A stretch of 64,000 nucleotides of DNA from Natronoglycomyces albus (GTDB lineage: Bacteria > Actinomycetota > Actinomycetes > Mycobacteriales > Micromonosporaceae), in NCBI RefSeq assembly GCF_016925535.1, contig NZ_CP070496.1, forward strand, positions 930,001 through 994,000. Reading direction: 5' to 3'. Below are positions 1 through 9,223 of the stretch, one piece after another. The translations under genes were made by a program, and so were the position numbers. The notes under the pieces were generated by a model, which was not told the origin of the DNA, did not search any database, and saw only the letters and a list, made by a program, of their open reading frames with translations. How positions within the stretch are numbered: the stretch's first letter is position 1; every line of letters begins with the position of its first letter.

Positions 1-1317
1 GACGTTGCCGGTGGCGGGCCCTCTGCCGCCGTAACCATCGAGATGAGCGTTGCTGGGCGGGGCGGAGGGATTGAAACTGGGCTGACTGTGGTGGGGGAGG
101 CTGTGGGCAAGTACGCCGCTAGCTGGCGAATTGTGGCCGCCAAGGGCGTGGCTGGATGGGGATGCGCTGGCTGGAGTGGAGTCGTGGTCGGTCAACGGCC
201 CGCTTGGAAGACCTCCATAGGGCGCGTCGATGGGCACGTTGGGGGCGGAGTGATAGCCGCTGAGATCGCGGGCGTGACGACCGGGCGACGCCAGGTGAGA
301 CGGGGCGCTGGGGTGGCCTTCAGGCAAGTCGCTGTGCATACCGGAGTGGCCACGGCCATGGGGGGCCGATGGCGCGTAGCCGCTCACCTGCGGTGTGTTC
401 GTTGCGGGTGTGGGCATCGAGCTACTTGAGCCCAAGTGCGCCAAAGTCATCTGTGGGCCGTTCAGCGCGGCAACGGCGTCGGACATGACGGCGCGGCAGG
501 CGGCGGCGAAAGAGGCGGCGTCGGGCCAGCGGTTGCTTGGCTCCTTCATGAGCGAGCGGCGGATCACGGTACCGACCTGAGTTGGTACGTCTGCGGGCAG
601 CGCGGGCGGCTCGTTACGCAGGTGGGCCGACAACACACCCAGCGGCGTGTCGGCGCGGAAGGGAGGCGAGCCCGCGAGGCACTGGTGGGCCACGACCCCC
701 AGCGAGTAAATGTCGGAGTGGGGGGTGAGGTTTTCGCCGGCGGCCTGTTCGGGGGACATGTAGGTGACGGTGCCCAGGACGACACCTGTCGTGGTGAGGG
801 TGAGATTTTCGGTGGAGCGGGCGATACCGAAGTCGACCAAGACGACGCTGCCGTCGTCGCGCACGAGAATGTTGCCGGGTTTGACATCGCGGTGCACGAT
901 TCCGGATTCATGGGCGGTGTGGAGGGCGTCGGCGACTCCGGCGATGATCGGCAACGCTTGGGATTCGGGGAGTCGTCCCCACATGCTGAGCAAACGTGAC
1001 AGCGGTTTGCCGTCAATGTATTGCATGATGAGGTAGGCGATAGTGGAGTCTTCGGTCTCGATTTCCCCGTAGTCATAGACTTCGACGATGCCCGGGCCCT
1101 GCAAGATGGCGATCGCGCGGGCCTCGCGGCGGAATCGTTCCCGGAAACCGGAGTCGTCGGCGAGGCTGGCCAAGAGGACTTTAATGGCAACGGTGCGCCC
1201 CAGGAGGGTGTCGACACCCTCCCAGACATTGCCCATCCCGCCGCCTCCGATGCGACGTTCTATGCGATAGCGTCCGTCAAGGACGTCGCCGACTTTCACA
1301 CTCCCCGAGCCCGGCAT
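1..1317 (-). CDS. Ser/Thr protein kinase (PknB-like), 3' end outside window
   Basis: Eukaryotic-type serine/threonine kinase that would phosphorylate cellular proteins. Read on the minus strand from the ATG at 1317, it shows the Gly-rich loop (GGGGMGNVWEG, about residues 24-34), the ATP lysine in VAIK (K46), the catalytic loop HRDVKPGN (about 140), DFG (about 160) and MSPEQ (about 187). After about residue 290 the sequence becomes a Ser/Pro/His/Gly-rich linker that stays open to the window edge, so at least 439 codons are present. No membrane segment is visible in the part seen; a transmembrane helix or sensor domain could lie outside. The kinase fold is certain; the substrate and any extracellular domain are unknown. 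Confidence 0.93.
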   Translation of the reverse strand, partial: MPGSGSVKVGDVLDGRYRIERRIGGGGMGNVWEGVDTLLGRTVAIKVLLASLADDSGFRERFRREARAIAILQGPGIVEVYDYGEIETEDSTIAYLIMQYIDGKPLSRLLSMWGRLPESQALPIIAGVADALHTAHESGIVHRDVKPGNILVRDDGSVVLVDFGIARSTENLTLTTTGVVLGTVTYMSPEQAAGENLTPHSDIYSLGVVAHQCLAGSPPFRADTPLGVLSAHLRNEPPALPADVPTQVGTVIRRSLMKEPSNRWPDAASFAAACRAVMSDAVAALNGPQMTLAHLGSSSSMPTPATNTPQVSGYAPSAPHGRGHSGMHSDLPEGHPSAPSHLASPGRHARDLSGYHSAPNVPIDAPYGGLPSGPLTDHDSTPASASPSSHALGGHNSPASGVLAHSLPHHSQPSFNPSAPPSNAHLDGYGGRGPATGNV

Positions 1318-1588
1318 GATTACTTATGACCCCCCAAGCCGCGTAGTTCGGCTTGACATTTCGCCGCCAAAAGATACGGCCGGGCTGACCGCAGTGGACC
1401 CGGCGTATGTTCAACGAGCCTGGAGTTGATCGGCTACGCCCTGCAAGGGGGAAAGTTGCGGAATTTTGCCAGCGTTGTGACTAGGCAACGCCTGCATATG
1501 AGGCGAATTCATTTCTTCGCTTCGGTGTTCGCCTTCTTCTGCGGTGCTAACTGAATCGGGCTATGCGCGGTATTGCCCGACAGCCGAA

Positions 1589-1640
1589 AGCCCTGCGTGA
1601 CCTAGCGGCCACTGGTTGTGGCCGTCGTTCGCGCAGGGCT
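1589..1640. terminator. Nested hairpin, possible terminator
   Basis: Nine-base arms AGCCCTGCG and CGCAGGGCT enclose a second hairpin GGCCAC/GTGGCC. Read on the minus strand it lies just past the end of the small gene at 1673-1945 and is followed by a short T-rich stretch, so it probably ends that transcript. Confidence 0.45.
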
Positions 1641-1672
1641 GTATCCTTCGCACCGACAGTGTCGGTTCTGGG

Positions 1673-1945
1673 TTAGACGACTTCGAGTTGCCGCTCGGCC
1701 GCAGTTGCTCGACGCGACATTTCGTCGTGGTGGCAGGCTTCGCCGATCTGTCCGTCCCAAGCGGCCCAAGAGTGGCATGGCCACACTTGCTTGCAGTCAC
1801 GGCAGTTCACCGGCTTGCGGCCCGGGCGCTTTTCTGGCGTATGGCGTTTCCACCACCGCACTTGGACGCGCCACAAACTCGGGACCAGGACGCCCTGAGG
1901 CGGTTCTTCAGGTGGCGGGTTATCCAACGTAAACGGGCTTCTCAC
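1673..1945 (-). CDS. Small Cys-rich protein with WPC motif (hypothetical)
   Basis: A 90-residue protein starting at GTG 1945, with GAAAGG about nine bases upstream; a longer TTG start at 1966 is possible. The core reads NCRDCKQVWPCHSW, a CxxC...WPC pattern I associate with short actinobacterial proteins found beside XRE-DUF5753 regulators. Such a regulator lies about 400 bp away, transcribed divergently. The cysteines suggest a small metal-binding site, which is inference. No catalytic motif is visible and the function is unknown. Confidence 0.5.
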   Translation of the reverse strand: MRSPFTLDNPPPEEPPQGVLVPSLWRVQVRWWKRHTPEKRPGRKPVNCRDCKQVWPCHSWAAWDGQIGEACHHDEMSRRATAAERQLEVV

Positions 1946-2341
1946 CGTCGTATGCCTTTCGTGCAATCTGAGTGGGACTCGATCGGTTGATTCCTGGTTT
2001 TGTCGGTGGGGCCGCAGCGCGCCGACATGGATGGTCGGAAGTCTGTGGCGGGTGGTCCGAGGGTGTTGGCTTCGGGCCGTATCCGGGACCTGGTATGTCT
2101 ACTGGTCAGGGTCGCCCTCAGGGTGTGGCCTGAGTTTGGGCGGCATGGCCGGATGTGATCAAGTTGTAGGCGGTGGCGTCACTGTGCGTGGCGACGCTTC
2201 CGTCATAAATATTGCACATGCAAGTTTCGGATGCAATAGGGTTGACCGGATTGGGTTACAATAAAAAGAGAACTCGGCCCGGATTGCCGCTGACCGACCA
2301 GGCCTGAGTTTTTAGCGGTACCAACGATATGAGGGTTATTG
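1946..2341. other. Divergent intergenic region
   Basis: No convincing coding sequence. It holds a partial inverted repeat (ATTGCA at 2211-2216 and TGCAAT at 2232-2237) and an A-rich stretch just before the XRE regulator gene, so it probably carries the promoters of the two divergent genes. No -35/-10 pair with good spacing was found. Confidence 0.4.
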
Positions 2342-3442
2342 ATGGTGAAAAAGAGCAAGGCCGGCGAGGCCGCAATCCCCGCACAATCCGCATCGTCAGC
2401 GCCCCCGTCCGCAAACGTCGCTGATTCTCAAAAAACCTCCGGCTCCAGCGGGGCCGCAAAATCCACTAAGGACCTTGAGGGAGGTGTCTCCCCCTCCTCC
2501 AATGGCGCGAAGACATCGAAGTCAGCACGCGGGCAAAAACACAGCGGCGCAACCTCCAAGGCCCCCGCTCGCGAGGCCCGCGTCGTCAGCCCCACCATTC
2601 GCCGTCGTCGGGTGGGAACCGAGCTGCGGAAGATCCGCACTGAGTCGGGAACGTCGGTAGAAGTCATCGCCTCGGCCCTGGAAGTCACCACCTCCACTGT
2701 CTACCGTATGGAGTTGGGGCGCGTCGGTATCAAACCTCGCGACGTCAACGACTATGCCGAGGCTTGCCATTATCAAGACGACGAGCAGATTGCCTATCTG
2801 AAGTCGATGGCATCCGAGGGCCGTCAACGTGGATGGTGGGCCCGCTACTCCGACACGATCGAGCCTCTCTACCAGACCTATGTGGGCCTGGAAGCCGACG
2901 CCGAACAACTGCGCATGTATGACGCGATCATGTTCAATGGTCTCTTGCAGACGCGCGAGTACGCGCTGGCGACCTTCGAACACGTCGTGCAGTCCTCGCG
3001 GGAACACATGGAGAAACGCATCGAGCTGCGCATTGAGCGTCAGAGTCGACTCTCTGAGGACCTGGAACTGATCAGCGTTATGGACGAGGCCGTCATCCGC
3101 CGCATATTGGGCGATCGGGATGTGTCGCGAAATCAGCTCGACCACGTCTTGGAGATGTCAGAAAACCCGAACGTGCACTTGCAGGTCTTGCCGTTTAGCG
3201 TGGCCGCTTACCCGGGCATGTTGGGGTCGTTCACGGTCATGAGCTTCCGGGCTATGGATGACCCGAAGGACGATGGTTACCGCCATCCCGACATTGCCTA
3301 TGTGGAGGGAGCCGGTCTCGACCAATACGAGGAGTTCGATCGCGTCTCCCAGTTCCGGAAGGTGTTTGCCACCCTCTCGGAGCGGGCTCTAAGTGAAGAG
3401 GACACCCGAGATCTCATCAAAGAGGTCCGCGACAACCTTTGA
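2342..3442 (+). CDS. XRE-family regulator with DUF5753 domain
   Basis: Actinobacterial DNA-binding regulator. An N-terminal stretch of about 83 residues is Ser/Ala/Lys-rich and likely disordered, which is unusually long, since the family normally starts near PTIRRRRVGTELRKIR. A helix-turn-helix follows (about residues 90-145; ASALEVTTSTVYRMELGR), then the DUF5753 region (YVGLEADAEQLRMYD, FNGLLQTREYA, VLPFSVAAYPGMLGSF). ATG 2342 is preceded by GAGGG at six bases; a TTG at 2339 is also in frame. The family is often paired with a small DUF397 protein in proposed toxin-antitoxin-like or morphogenesis pairs. None lies directly downstream; the only small partner candidate is the WPC protein upstream. 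Confidence 0.88.
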   Translation: MVKKSKAGEAAIPAQSASSAPPSANVADSQKTSGSSGAAKSTKDLEGGVSPSSNGAKTSKSARGQKHSGATSKAPAREARVVSPTIRRRRVGTELRKIRTESGTSVEVIASALEVTTSTVYRMELGRVGIKPRDVNDYAEACHYQDDEQIAYLKSMASEGRQRGWWARYSDTIEPLYQTYVGLEADAEQLRMYDAIMFNGLLQTREYALATFEHVVQSSREHMEKRIELRIERQSRLSEDLELISVMDEAVIRRILGDRDVSRNQLDHVLEMSENPNVHLQVLPFSVAAYPGMLGSFTVMSFRAMDDPKDDGYRHPDIAYVEGAGLDQYEEFDRVSQFRKVFATLSERALSEEDTRDLIKEVRDNL

Positions 3443-4161
3443 TGCCACGTTCGGGTTCTCAAGGCCCGATATTGGCCCTTTCGGGGTTACTGTTTGACAG
3501 CATCCCAGCTGGGCGGAGGCGGCATCCCATGCTGCGCTTGAATGTCGCGAGCATCGTTGGATCTAGTGGCCATTGTGGCTGGAGGGCTTGGGCTAGATCC
3601 AGGTTGGACAGATCAGGGGTGTACCAATAATGGCGATGGACACGCAAAAGTGGGGCCTTCCTTGGTTCCGAGGGAAGACCCCACTTGAATACGCTCTATT
3701 TTGTTTGCGGCACTCGATTAATCGTGGCATCTGGTCAGTGCCGGGTTAGAGGCACCGATCCAGGGGGCCGCGTTGTAGGCACGTGGTTGGAGGTTGTGTG
3801 TGCTACCGGCTGGAGGAAAGCAGGGCTTTCCAGTCGCCGGGGCTCGCCCGCAGAATCGGACCATTGACATTTTTTGAATCTCGGACCTGGACGTGGCTGT
3901 AGTGGAGTCGTGCTTCCACACAGTCGCCTGTGGGTCCTGATCGGGAACTTTTTTTCCATGTAGTGGTAAGCATTGCCCCATCCCTTCATCGTGGATGCAA
4001 GTTGAAACTGCAATCTTCCACTTCCCAGTTGCGCCAGTGTAACAGCGAGTAGATCGATGATCTTGACGGAAATTTGTCACTGTCGGACTGCTGACAAACC
4101 CGTAACCTTTCTTGTGCAAGCGGCTCCGAGCTGGGAATCTTTGTGATAAGCCCTCGGGTTT
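3443..4161. other. Non-coding stretch between convergent genes
   Basis: About 720 bp without a convincing gene: short ORFs on both strands have no recognisable content and poor ribosome sites. It contains the strong hairpin at 3648-3686 and a weaker one near 3810-3832 (GGAAAGC/GCTTTCC). Confidence 0.5.
3648..3686. terminator. Hairpin terminator
   Basis: Arms AAGTGGGGCCTTCC and GGAAGACCCCACTT (one mismatch) around an 11-base loop. On the minus strand the stem is followed by TTTTGCG, so it best fits termination of the minus-strand cation exporter transcript. Confidence 0.65.
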
Positions 4162-5214
4162 CTAGTATGGAATTGACTCGCATTTGGGAGTTTCGGAGCG
4201 TGGCTCGGCTTGCAAAGTGGCGTGCGTGATCCCAAAATCGTGTTCCAATGTCCCCCGTGCGATGGACAGGACGTCCTTGAGATTGGCTCGCTCCTCCTGG
4301 AGCACCAGATGCACCGTGGCGACGTCGAGACCCGAGGTCAATGTCCACACGTGCAGGTCGTGGACTTCCTCCACGCCGTCGATGTCGGATAGCGAGCGCT
4401 TGACCTGGTCCATGTCGAGATGCTTGGGCGCATTCTGTAGCAGAATGTGCAAGGCGTCTCGCCCGAGCCTCCAGGCTCGGGGAAGGATGAAGAGGCCCAC
4501 GGCCACGGCCATGAGTGAATCGGCGTAGTACCAGCCGGTAGTCCAGATAATGATGGCGGCGGTGATAACGCCGATGGAGCTGACCGCGTCCCCCAGTACC
4601 TCGAAGTACGCTCCGCGGATATTGATGCTTTCCTTTGCGCCTGCGCGCAGCATCAACAGGGAGACAACGTTGACCACGAGGGCCCCAATTGCCACGGCCA
4701 GCATGGGAAGTGAGTTGACCTCCGGCGGGTCGGACAGCCGTTTGGCCGCTTCGACGAGTACAAATATAGCCACACCGAAAAGCAGCAAGGTGTTTCCAAG
4801 CGCGGCGAGGACCTCTAGGCGGTACCATCCGAAGGTCTGACGGGAACGGCCCAGAGAACGTTGGACGGCGATAATCGCGGCCAAAGCCATGCCAATGCCC
4901 AGTGCGTCGGTGCCAACATGTGCGGCATCGGACAATAGGGCGAGGGAACCGGTCATGAACGCAGTGATGAGCTCGAAAGTCATGACCGTCAATGCCAGGC
5001 CCAAGGCAATCCAGAGTTTATTGCGGTGTTTGGCGCCCATAGTGGCCGCGGCGGCGACGCTGGGGGCGTGGCTGTGATGGTCATGCCCGTGTGGGGCCCG
5101 GCGAGTGGACCCAGAGCGATGAGTGGAGCCACCCATGACGGGTTCGCGCCCTGGTGCGTGAGAGGTCACCGGCTCATGGGGTCGGAGATTTCCACGGTCC
5201 TGATCGTGGCTCAT
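4162..5214 (-). CDS. CDF-family cation efflux transporter (CzcD/ZnT type)
   Basis: Inner-membrane exporter of divalent metals, probably zinc, in exchange for protons. Start ATG 5214 has AGGAG about 11 bases upstream; a longer in-frame extension to 5337 lacks a better site. A His-rich cytosolic segment (HGHDHHSH) precedes six membrane helices. The TM2 site HxxxD is present (HVGTD) and the TM5 site reads EVLGD, with Glu in place of the classical His, which I believe also occurs in other members. The C-terminal ferredoxin-like domain (DGVEEVHDLHVWTLTSG) binds regulatory metal in relatives. It stands alone; a palindrome at 5353-5368 could be a metal-sensor operator. Confidence 0.92.
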   Translation of the reverse strand: MSHDQDRGNLRPHEPVTSHAPGREPVMGGSTHRSGSTRRAPHGHDHHSHAPSVAAAATMGAKHRNKLWIALGLALTVMTFELITAFMTGSLALLSDAAHVGTDALGIGMALAAIIAVQRSLGRSRQTFGWYRLEVLAALGNTLLLFGVAIFVLVEAAKRLSDPPEVNSLPMLAVAIGALVVNVVSLLMLRAGAKESINIRGAYFEVLGDAVSSIGVITAAIIIWTTGWYYADSLMAVAVGLFILPRAWRLGRDALHILLQNAPKHLDMDQVKRSLSDIDGVEEVHDLHVWTLTSGLDVATVHLVLQEERANLKDVLSIARGTLEHDFGITHATLQAEPRSETPKCESIPY

Positions 5215-5717
5215 GAAATGCCTGCTCCTGTTGTCGTTGACGGTGCTTGATGGTTGTGGCCCTCGGCTCAGCGCTGACGTTGTCGCAGCTATGAGCAGTG
5301 GTGCGTGTGGTGCAGATGTGTTACCCACTGGCCTCATGTCAACGATAGTAACATGCGCACGTATGCATATGAGGATGAAGCGTCATCACGGAGCGTCCTG
5401 GGCGGTGGTGGTGCGGATGGGTAAATCGTGCCGGATGAGGAAAATCGGATGTGAAGTTCTGGCTGTTTTCCGGCAGTTGCGCAATGGGCAATTACGCGTT
5501 GATAACGATTTTTTCGCGCCCGAGGTCAAATGGGGGTCTCAGGGCGTCATAAATATGGGTTTGGCTTCGGAAAATGGCCTCTGATCAGCGCTTATGCCGC
5601 AAAGAAGGGGAAATTTCACAAAAGCCACCAGGTAATGAAATAATGAATGTACTGGGAGAGGAAGAGATCAGCCACCCAACTGATCTCTAAGACGGCGGGC
5701 ACTGCGCGGGGGTGACG
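5215..5717. other. Divergent intergenic region
   Basis: About 500 bp with no supported gene. It separates the CDF exporter from a small membrane protein on the other strand and holds the palindrome at 5353-5368. Confidence 0.4.
5353..5368. promoter_or_regulatory. Palindrome upstream of metal exporter
   Basis: The 16-mer ATGCGCACGTATGCAT matches its own reverse complement at 12 of 16 positions and lies about 140 bp upstream of the exporter start. It could be bound by a metal-sensing repressor of ArsR or Zur type, but it matches no consensus I can name closely. Confidence 0.25.
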
Positions 5718-6170
5718 ATGGAAACAGCAATTTATGTAGCACTGGCGTCCTTTGGGGCGGTAGTGGGTATTGTGGTGATCTTTGCGACGGTTCTGGGACT
5801 TTTGTCCTGGCGTGACAGTCGCAAACGGAGGCGGAACAGGGCCAAGGCTGATGCGGAGGCCTGGTGCCAACTTCTGACCAATCAGCTGGCGATAGCCCCA
5901 GTCAGCAAAGATTCAAAGGTCAACGAAGCCACGAAGCGGGCAGAACAGCTCCACACCCTATCGACAGAACAAATGGCGAAGGCGAAGAAGCTGAAACACT
6001 TCATGCGAGCCCGGGCCCTGGCCCTGGCTGGCTTGCACAACCTCAATGTGGCGCGACGCGAGGTAGGACAGGAACTAGGACCGGAAGGGCCAATGCCCAT
6101 CAATCCGAGCAAGAAATCCGCTCGAATCGCACGGGACATCCCAACCGGACCATCCCTGGGCACCTGGTAG
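5718..6170 (+). CDS. Single-pass membrane protein with charged helical tail (hypothetical)
   Basis: About 150 residues. ATG 5718 is preceded by GGGGG at five bases; GTG 5712 is an alternative. Residues about 5-30 form one hydrophobic helix (ALASFGAVVGIVVIFATVLG), followed by a basic cluster (RDSRKRRRNRAK) consistent with a cytosolic tail. The tail is Ala/Lys/Glu-rich, predicted helical, and may be a coiled coil (NEATKRAEQLHTLSTEQM). No family is recognised. It ends against a strong bidirectional terminator, which supports it as a monocistronic gene. Confidence 0.6.
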   Translation: METAIYVALASFGAVVGIVVIFATVLGLLSWRDSRKRRRNRAKADAEAWCQLLTNQLAIAPVSKDSKVNEATKRAEQLHTLSTEQMAKAKKLKHFMRARALALAGLHNLNVARREVGQELGPEGPMPINPSKKSARIARDIPTGPSLGTW

Positions 6171-6190
6171 TCAACATGCGCCCACCGGCA

Positions 6191-6227
6191 TTAAGGGGCC
6201 GTCGACATTTTGTCGACGGCCCCTTAA
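6191..6227. terminator. Bidirectional terminator (17-bp perfect stem)
   Basis: TTAAGGGGCCGTCGACA and its exact complement close a three-T loop, between two convergent genes. The A/T ends on both sides fit Rho-independent termination in either direction. Confidence 0.85.
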
Positions 6228-6258
6228 CCAACTGTGGACCCGTCATGCCCCAGAACGA

Positions 6259-6645
6259 CTAAGCCTGCAAATCCTGCCTGCGAGGCAACGCCAGACTCAT
6301 AATCCACGTGACGATCGAGACGACCAGAGCTCCCCAAAACGCCGGCCAGAACCCATCGACCGTGAACGGCAACGAGAAGACCTCCGCCAACCACGCCGTC
6401 AACCAGAACAACAAGGCATTCGCCACCAACGCGAACAGCCCCAACGTCAGCACATAGAGACTGCACCCCACAACGAGGATCAACGGCTTCAACACGGCGT
6501 TGACCACACCAAAGATCAACGCCACCAACACCAGCGTCAAAAGGCTCCGAGCCGAACTCTCCCCTGCGAGGCTGATCCCCGACACCAAGACTGTCGCCAG
6601 CCACAACGCAAACGCGACCACAATGGTCCGCACCAAAAATGCCAT
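6259..6645 (-). CDS. Phage-holin-IV/YvlD-like small membrane protein
   Basis: A protein of 128 residues with four hydrophobic helices (MAFLVRTIVVAFALWLATVLV; LVLVALIFGVVNAVLKPLI; YVLTLGLFALVANALLFWL; FWGALVVSIVTWIMSLAL). The spacing and the NAVLKPL motif after helix 2 match the mycobacterial phage-holin superfamily IV/YvlD group. Despite the name these are chromosomal proteins, and their role is not well defined. It is monocistronic, convergent with the 5718-6170 gene, and its 5' region abuts the pst promoter region. Confidence 0.85.
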   Translation of the reverse strand: MAFLVRTIVVAFALWLATVLVSGISLAGESSARSLLTLVLVALIFGVVNAVLKPLILVVGCSLYVLTLGLFALVANALLFWLTAWLAEVFSLPFTVDGFWPAFWGALVVSIVTWIMSLALPRRQDLQA

Positions 6646-6720
6646 GGATTCGATTTTGCCACCGAACGTCCCACCAACGAGGCATTTTCCGCTCTAGCTG
6701 CGACTCAATCGCGTCAGCCT

Positions 6721-6742
6721 GTTTACTTCTCCTTCACTCAAC
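6721..6742 (+). promoter_or_regulatory. Candidate PHO box (PhoP site)
   Basis: Two adjacent 11-base units, GTTTACTTCTC and CTTCACTCAAC, resemble the direct-repeat PHO box of actinobacteria (GTTCAC-like units spaced 11 bases). They lie about 105 bp upstream of pstS, the classical phosphate-starvation target. Confidence 0.5.
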
Positions 6743-6847
6743 GCCGGGCTTCTGGCAACCCCCGCTCCGTAACTTCTCTACTGCCACCTTCGGAAAAACA
6801 ACCCGGGTGGCAGCTCAGAAGCACCTAACAAGGAGTCGAAAAGCCCG

Positions 6848-8002
6848 ATGTTCACCAAACGCCGGCTGGCTTGGACCACGTCCATTGCCCTCACCACCGG
6901 ACTCGTCCTCACCGCATGTGGCGCTGGCGACGACAACGCAGACACCACCACCTCTGCGGACTACGAGACCATCGACGAAGCCAGCGCCGAGGCGCTGGAA
7001 GCTCTCGCCGAGGTCAACTCCCTCTCCGGCAACATCAACGGAGCGGGAGCCAGCTTCCCTTTCACCGTGTATGAGGACTGGCGCGTGCACTACGAGCAAA
7101 ACGTGCAAAGCGATGTGCGCATCAACTACCAGAGCGTGGGCTCAGGCGCTGGCATTACCCAGTTCTTGGAAGACACCATTGACTTTGGAACTTCCGAGGC
7201 ATACCTGCGCGAGGGCGAACTCTCTACCGCCGAGGGCAACCGCGACTGCGAGGCTATTCAGGTGCCGATGCTCTTTGGCTCGGTCGCCATCGCCTTTCAA
7301 GACGAGTCGCTAGACGGCCTCGTGTTGGATGCCGACACCATCGCCAAGATCTTCACTCGCGACATCACCAACTATTCCGACGATGAGATCGCCGCCCTCA
7401 ACCCGGGCCGGGATCTGCCCGACCTGGAGATCATCCCAGTTCACCGCTCCGACGGCTCTGGAACCACGTCGGTGTTCACCACCTGGCTCGAAGACGAGTC
7501 CGGCCACTGGGTCGACAACATGGACCCGGCCTCGGGCACCGAAGTGAACTGGGCCTCCGGAACCGTTGGAGGACAGGGCAACGAGGGTGTCGCCGCGAAC
7601 CTCCAGGCCGAAACGGGCGGCCTGGGCTATGTCAACCAGTCCTACGCCTACATCGAGGGTCTACCGCAGGCCGAGGTCATCAACGCCGACGGTAACGCCG
7701 TCTACCCGACGCTCGAAGCCACGACCGCCGGAATCGAGAACCTCGAAATCCCGGACAACTACCAGTTCGACATCCTCGGCATCGGTGGCGACGGCTACCC
7801 GATCACCGGAACGGTGTGGAACTTCTTCTACACCTGTGGATACGACGACGAGACTGCCGCTGTTCTGAAGGACTACTGGATCTGGGCCACCCAGACCCCC
7901 GAGGCCGACCAGTTGGCCATGGAACTGGGCTATGCCCCGATGGGGCCGGAGCTGAAGGCCCGCGTGCTCGACGAACTGTTGCGCATCAACGAGAACAACT
8001 GA
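6848..8002 (+). CDS. pstS: Phosphate ABC transporter substrate-binding lipoprotein PstS
   Basis: Captures inorganic phosphate outside the membrane and delivers it to PstCA. A lipoprotein signal with lipobox LTAC places the lipidated Cys at about residue 24. The phosphate-binding fold shows GAGASFPF, the YQSVGSGAGITQF region typical of PstS and HRSDGSGTTSVFT. AAGGAG lies about 13 bases before ATG 6848. It is the first gene of pstSCAB, with a PHO-box-like repeat upstream. Length (384 residues) is normal for actinobacterial PstS. Confidence 0.96.
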   Translation: MFTKRRLAWTTSIALTTGLVLTACGAGDDNADTTTSADYETIDEASAEALEALAEVNSLSGNINGAGASFPFTVYEDWRVHYEQNVQSDVRINYQSVGSGAGITQFLEDTIDFGTSEAYLREGELSTAEGNRDCEAIQVPMLFGSVAIAFQDESLDGLVLDADTIAKIFTRDITNYSDDEIAALNPGRDLPDLEIIPVHRSDGSGTTSVFTTWLEDESGHWVDNMDPASGTEVNWASGTVGGQGNEGVAANLQAETGGLGYVNQSYAYIEGLPQAEVINADGNAVYPTLEATTAGIENLEIPDNYQFDILGIGGDGYPITGTVWNFFYTCGYDDETAAVLKDYWIWATQTPEADQLAMELGYAPMGPELKARVLDELLRINENN

Positions 8003-8194
8003 TCTAGGTACCGCAACCGCTCATTCGGTTGGTCGACCGGCGACATAGGCCGGTCGACCACGGCCGCCGGTGGGTAGTTGCCAACGGTGGCGATTTCCTT
8101 CCCATCAGGGTTCTCGCCGCACCGGTTTCCCGGCCACCAGGTGGCGGATGAAACCAATTCTCTCGACCGACGACCGTCTCTAAAGGAGCCGACT

Positions 8195-9223
8195 GTGGCA
8201 ACCAATGCCACGAAAAAACCACTGCCGCCGCTGCGCGACCAACTTCGCGGTAAAGGCTTTTCCCGACTGGCCGACCCCATGTTTCGTGGGGCCGTCACCA
8301 TCGCCGGAGTCTCGGTGCTTGGCCTGTTGGGTTTCATGATCGTCCACACCACCGCCGAAGCCTGGCCCATTCTCAGCCATGAAGGCGTCTTCGGGTTTCT
8401 CTCTGGAACCCACTGGCAGTCGGGCCAACACGACGCGGCGCATCAAGAAGGTGTCTCGGGCACGTATGGGGCCTTGCCGTTCATGTACGGCACCCTCATC
8501 ACCAGCCTTATCGCCATCGTGATCGCGTTGCCGCTGGCCCTGGCCTCGGCCATTTACATCACCCAGATCGCCCCGCGCAAGGTCCGCTCAACTTTGTCCT
8601 CGGCCATTGAGATGTTGGCGGCCGTCCCCTCGATCGTGTATGGACTGTGGGGTCTGCTGTTCTTCATCCCGTTTGTCATGCGGCCATTTTTCTTCGAACC
8701 GATGGAACGCTTCCTTAGCCCGATTCCCATCATCGGCCCGCTATTCGAGGGACCGGTTCGACTGGGTTCGTATATGTCGCTGGGCGTCATCCTCGCGATC
8801 ATGATCTTGCCGATCATCACCGCGATTTGCCGGGAGGTGTTCTCGGCGGCCCCCCTCGACGAACAGCAAGCCGCATATGGGCTTGGAGCAACGCGCTGGG
8901 AAGTCATCCGCAAGGTTCTTCTGCCCCGCAGCCTTTCGGGCATCACCGGAGGCACCATGCTCGGCCTCGGCCGGGCGCTGGGGGAGACGATGGCCGCGGC
9001 GATGCTCGTGGGCGCCAGTCAACAAATGGGGCTGAGCCTCTTCACCGGCGGCGACACCATGGCCGGGCACATCGCCAACACCTTCGCCGACGCCACCCAA
9101 GAGACCGTCACGGCCCTCATGGCGATTGGGGTGGCTTTGTTCGTGTTCACCACATTCATCAACCTCGCGGCCCGCTTGTTGGTGTGGCGCATGGGCCGGA
9201 TCACGGGAGACGCAGCCGTATGA
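8195..9223 (+). CDS. pstC: Phosphate ABC transporter permease PstC
   Basis: Membrane subunit of the Pst importer. GTG 8195 has AAAGGAG at seven bases; the frame is open further upstream but without a comparable site. About six membrane helices; the ABC permease EAA-loop region is at EQQAAYGLGATRWEVIRKVLLPR, where it would contact PstB. Its TGA stop overlaps the ATG of pstA (ATGA), indicating translational coupling. Confidence 0.95.
   Translation: MATNATKKPLPPLRDQLRGKGFSRLADPMFRGAVTIAGVSVLGLLGFMIVHTTAEAWPILSHEGVFGFLSGTHWQSGQHDAAHQEGVSGTYGALPFMYGTLITSLIAIVIALPLALASAIYITQIAPRKVRSTLSSAIEMLAAVPSIVYGLWGLLFFIPFVMRPFFFEPMERFLSPIPIIGPLFEGPVRLGSYMSLGVILAIMILPIITAICREVFSAAPLDEQQAAYGLGATRWEVIRKVLLPRSLSGITGGTMLGLGRALGETMAAAMLVGASQQMGLSLFTGGDTMAGHIANTFADATQETVTALMAIGVALFVFTTFINLAARLLVWRMGRITGDAAV

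Noticed and set aside
5353-5368. Firm Zur or SmtB operator for the CDF exporter
   Set aside because: The palindrome is imperfect and lacks the known 12-2-12 core, so it is listed only as a low-confidence site.
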